This document shows positions 5,540-8,101 of a DNA stretch of 8,101 nucleotides, one piece after another. Source of the DNA: Candidatus Kariarchaeota archaeon. GTDB taxonomy: Archaea; Asgardarchaeota; Heimdallarchaeia; Heimdallarchaeales; Kariarchaeaceae. The stretch is taken from assembly GCA_016839545.1 (NCBI GenBank), contig JAEOUB010000149.1, positions 1-8,101 on the forward strand. Reading direction: 5' to 3'. Within the stretch, counting starts at the first letter, position 1. Each line of letters starts with the position of its first letter. A program made the translations under genes and the position numbers. The notes under the pieces were generated by a model. The model did no database searches and was not told where the DNA came from. It saw only the letters and a list, made by a program, of their open reading frames with translations.

Positions 5540-7393
5540 ATGAACCCGAAGTATGATTACAGACAGTTCTCTCGTATCAGACGAGTTGGATCAGTGGCAT
5601 TCAATCCGCAAGATACAAGCAAAGTCTATTACCAGTCCAATACCCGTGGAAGACAGGATATCTGGATGCAGACACTGCCTCAGTCAAATCCAAAACAGCT
5701 AACTTTCGCAAATGACTGGTACCTGGGAGGATTTGGACTGACTGATGACGGAGAGTCAATCATATTCGTCGCAAATTACCAGGGAAACGAGAAATTACAA
5801 ATTTTTGAGCTGCCTGCTACAGGTGGCATTCCACGAAGAATTACAAAAGACCTGGACAAGAGGTATTTCCCCGCACAAGGTGGTGATCTTGGCAATGGAA
5901 AGATGCTGATTTCCACCGACAGCTTTGGTACTACTATGGATGCAGGAATACTAGATCGTGAAACTGGTGAGATCGAAATGATAACGGCGACAGATACCAA
6001 TTATTTTGTCAACAGCGTTTCACCTGACAAGAAATTCGCAATTATCGGAGAGCAACTGAACAACACCCACAATATCCTGTATCTCCTTGATCTCGATACC
6101 AGGGAAATGGAGAAAATCACACCTGAAGGAGCAGTGGCATTGTTTGGTCCCGCTGCATGGAAGGCAGATTCATCTGGATTTTACTTCACAACTGATTACC
6201 AGAGAGAATTCAGAGCAGGAGGATACTTCAGCCTTACTGAGCGAAAGTGGGACCTGTTGTTTGCACCCGAGTGGAATGTAGGTCAGATACTGGCAAGCAG
6301 AGATGGAAAATGGCTCTCGTACCTTACCAACGAGAGGGGCTATACCAGGCTTCACCTGACTAATCTGCAGACCGGGGAGAAAATTGACCCATCAAACTTC
6401 CCAACAAATGGTCTGATATTTGCAAATGAATTCTCCAGAGATGGAAAATACCTATCCTACGGCTATGAGGACTCCTCAAAAGTAACTGACATCCATATTA
6501 TGAACCTGGAGACTATGGAAGAGAGTATCATCACAGATAACATGCTTGGAGGGATTGACCCGCAAGACATGGTCCACCCCGAGCTTGCGAGACTCACCTC
6601 TTACGAGGAGGACAAACTGGAATTCGATGTATTTGTCTATCGTCCAAAGAATATTGCACCAGGGGCAAAAATTCCCATGATGCTGTATATCCACGGTGGA
6701 CCCGAAGCACAGTTCCAACCGGTGTATGCAAGAAATGGGCTGTTTCAGATCCTGCTCGATATGGGAGTGGCGATCACAGCATCCAATATCCGTGGATCCA
6801 CCGGATATGGAATCTCTTTCCAGAAACTGATCCACAGGAAGTGGGACACCATCACCGGTGATATCAACGCATGTGCTGAGTACATGAGGTCTCTGGACTG
6901 GGTTGATAATGACAGAATGGGAGTTTGGGGAGGTTCATTCGGAGGCTATGCCACCCTCTGGGCAGTCACTCAACTTCCCGAGTACTGGAAGATAGGTATT
7001 GACCTTGTCGGACCATCCAACCTCATCAGTTTTGTAAAGGCTGTACCTCCCTTCTGGAGGCCCATCATGAAATCATGGATTGGTGATCCGATTGAAGATG
7101 AAGATGAATTGATCAGGATGTCACCCATAACCTACATAGACAATATCAGAGCTACCATGCTCATTGGACAGGGAGCAAACGATCCCCGAGTTGTCAAAAA
7201 TGAGTCTGACCAGATTGTTGCCAAACTGCAGGAGAAAGGGCTTGAAGTGGAATACGTGGTCTACGATGACGAGGGCCATGGGTGGCAGAAGGAGCATAAC
7301 CAGAAGGACTGGCGACACAAACACCTGACATTCATTGCCAAGCATTTCTTTAACGCAGAGTTACCAGTTCTAGAAGACGAATTCTCAGGATAG
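5540..7393 (+). CDS. S9-family serine peptidase (prolyl oligopeptidase/acylaminoacyl-peptidase type)
   Basis: 617 residues, normal for the S9C-like branch, with no signal peptide, so cytosolic. Residues 1 to about 350 form a beta-propeller of repeated blade motifs (for example SRDGKWLSYLT), which in this family limits access to short peptides. The C-terminal alpha/beta hydrolase domain (about 360-610) has the HGGP oxyanion motif at 385-388 and the nucleophile S466 in GGSFGGY. The catalytic D548 is in GANDPRV and H580 in EGHGW. The triad is complete, so activity is likely: removal of N-terminal dipeptides, acyl-amino acids or cleavage of short oligopeptides, with exact specificity unresolved. 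It has its own promoter and is convergent with the VOC gene, only 35 bp separating the stops. A role in recycling peptides to amino acids is an inference that agrees with the nearby aminotransferase and amino acid transporter. Confidence 0.93.
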   Translation: MNPKYDYRQFSRIRRVGSVAFNPQDTSKVYYQSNTRGRQDIWMQTLPQSNPKQLTFANDWYLGGFGLTDDGESIIFVANYQGNEKLQIFELPATGGIPRRITKDLDKRYFPAQGGDLGNGKMLISTDSFGTTMDAGILDRETGEIEMITATDTNYFVNSVSPDKKFAIIGEQLNNTHNILYLLDLDTREMEKITPEGAVALFGPAAWKADSSGFYFTTDYQREFRAGGYFSLTERKWDLLFAPEWNVGQILASRDGKWLSYLTNERGYTRLHLTNLQTGEKIDPSNFPTNGLIFANEFSRDGKYLSYGYEDSSKVTDIHIMNLETMEESIITDNMLGGIDPQDMVHPELARLTSYEEDKLEFDVFVYRPKNIAPGAKIPMMLYIHGGPEAQFQPVYARNGLFQILLDMGVAITASNIRGSTGYGISFQKLIHRKWDTITGDINACAEYMRSLDWVDNDRMGVWGGSFGGYATLWAVTQLPEYWKIGIDLVGPSNLISFVKAVPPFWRPIMKSWIGDPIEDEDELIRMSPITYIDNIRATMLIGQGANDPRVVKNESDQIVAKLQEKGLEVEYVVYDDEGHGWQKEHNQKDWRHKHLTFIAKHFFNAELPVLEDEFSG

Positions 7394-7428
7394 ACTGACC
7401 TGTATTTCTCACTGATTTACATCATATT

Positions 7429-7866
7429 CTATGGATTGTATGACTCTTCCTGGAAATTGAATTGCCAGCTAATACCGTACGGATCATTGTAACGGGCAAA
7501 CCACGCACCCCAGAAGGTCTTCTCCAGCTTGCTCAATGCAGTCCAACCCTGAGAATCTGCATTGGCACAGTACTTCTCTATCTTCTCTTTGTCCTCAATT
7601 TCGAGTAGAACTGAAATTTGCTGCAAGCCTGCGTCACCACTGCCTGTGTGATCACTCATATAAATCACCTGACCATCGATGGTAAACTCAGAATGCATTG
7701 TAGAATTCTCCCAGTCATAATTCTCAGGAAGTCCCATCTGGACACCTGACTCTTTCTCAAATGGGGAGTGCATTTTGACTTCGATATCAAAAACTTGTTT
7801 GTATTCTTCTAACGCCGCTTTGGCTTTAGCATTGGGAATGGCTAGATATGGTACTACTTTGACCAT
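7429..7866 (-). CDS. VOC-superfamily, PhnB-like protein
   Basis: 145 residues, the usual length of PhnB-like members of the vicinal-oxygen-chelate (glyoxalase/bleomycin resistance) superfamily, cytosolic. The protein shows VVPYLAIPNAKAALEEYKQVF-like opening features (4-26), MHSEFTIDGQVIYMSD (57-72) with H58 at a possible metal position, and the closing block FWGAWFARYNDPYGISWQF (118-136). This group is sometimes labelled 3-demethylubiquinone methyltransferase-like, but most members have no proven activity, so no reaction is assigned. The start ATG is preceded by a TATA-like box at leaderless distance. The gene follows the ABC ATPase gene on the same strand, 81 bp apart, and converges on the peptidase gene. 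Confidence 0.87.
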   Translation of the reverse strand: MVKVVPYLAIPNAKAKAALEEYKQVFDIEVKMHSPFEKESGVQMGLPENYDWENSTMHSEFTIDGQVIYMSDHTGSGDAGLQQISVLLEIEDKEKIEKYCANADSQGWTALSKLEKTFWGAWFARYNDPYGISWQFNFQEESYNP

Positions 7867-7885
7867 GGATTGAGACAGAATTTCA

Positions 7886-7893
7886 TATTAAAA
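7886..7893 (-). promoter_or_regulatory. TATA-like box of the VOC gene
   Basis: Read on the minus strand the site is TTTTAATA, centred about 23-24 nt before the ATG at 7866, consistent with a leaderless transcript independent of the upstream ABC gene. Two GTTAC direct repeats 11 bp apart (plus-strand 7902-7906 and 7913-7917) lie just upstream. Confidence 0.55.
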
Positions 7894-7947
7894 TAGATAA
7901 GGTAACTAGAAAGTAACCAATACTTTGGGTCAAGATGTCAGATGCCT

Positions 7948-8101
7948 CTATTCTCGAGTTCGTGCAAGGAACTGTTTTGTCCTCTCCTCTTTGGGATTAT
8001 CGAGCATTTCCCTGGCTTTACCCTGCTCCACAATCTTTCCCTCTGTCATGTAGATAGCCCAATCTGCCACTTCTTTGGCGAAGTTAATCTGATGGGTGAC
8101 C
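7948..8101 (-). CDS. Polar amino acid ABC transporter ATP-binding protein, C-terminal end (runs off right edge)
   Basis: Only the last 51 codons are in the window. They begin within the H-loop (VTHQINFAKEVAD, with the switch histidine at the third visible residue) and continue as MTEGKIVEQGKAREML, then DNPKEERTKQFLARTRE before the TAG stop. This ending is characteristic of the GlnQ/HisP/ArtP group of ABC ATPases, which drive uptake of polar amino acids such as glutamine, arginine or histidine together with a membrane permease and a binding protein. The Walker A, Walker B and signature motifs, and the partner genes, would be to the right of the window. The specific amino acid cannot be told from this part. 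Confidence 0.88.
   Translation of the reverse strand, partial: VTHQINFAKEVADWAIYMTEGKIVEQGKAREMLDNPKEERTKQFLARTRE

Noticed and set aside
6476..6835. 119-codon minus-strand frame
   Set aside because: Antisense shadow within the S9 peptidase gene; rich in His and Cys with no coherent domain.

Overview
The window looks like ordinary chromosomal DNA of an archaeon. The main reason is the promoters. Several genes have an A/T-rich TATA-like box about 23-28 nt upstream of the start codon and no Shine-Dalgarno sequence, as expected for leaderless archaeal mRNAs; the clearest cases are before 3513, 5540 and, on the minus strand, 7866. Protein families and moderate G+C do not fix the lineage. Asgard (for example Thorarchaeota-like) or Thermoplasmatota-like archaea would fit, but this is inference.

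Left part (1-2090, minus strand): two genes for exported proteins. The first runs off the left edge and encodes a signal peptide followed by what looks like the N-terminal domain of a GH81 endo-beta-1,3-glucanase. The second is a complete 342-345-residue exported beta-rich protein of unknown function with an internal duplication. Together they suggest an extracellular or cell-surface function, possibly polysaccharide related. A 300-bp divergent intergenic region (2091-2390) follows, with a TATA-like box and a small inverted repeat.

Centre (2391-5480, plus strand): a class I SAM-dependent O-methyltransferase and a GNAT acetyltransferase form a tight pair. They are closed by a perfect 10-bp inverted repeat that overlaps the end of the GNAT gene. 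Next come a class V (serine-pyruvate/alanine-glyoxylate type) aminotransferase and, directly abutting its stop codon, a small DUF2085-like membrane protein with two CxxC pairs. A lone small charged protein with amphipathic helices follows.

Right part (5540-8101): a cytosolic S9-family serine peptidase (beta-propeller plus alpha/beta hydrolase, full catalytic triad) faces a convergent VOC/PhnB-like protein on the minus strand. The C-terminal end of a polar amino acid ABC transporter ATPase enters from the right edge, also on the minus strand.

The peptidase, aminotransferase and amino acid transporter ATPase could all serve peptide/amino acid use, but nothing here shows they are co-regulated. 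I see no CRISPR array, tRNA, rRNA, insertion sequence or other mobile element. No clearly new multi-gene system is visible; the most unusual items are the exported protein pair, the CxxC membrane protein and the inverted repeats at intergenic regions.
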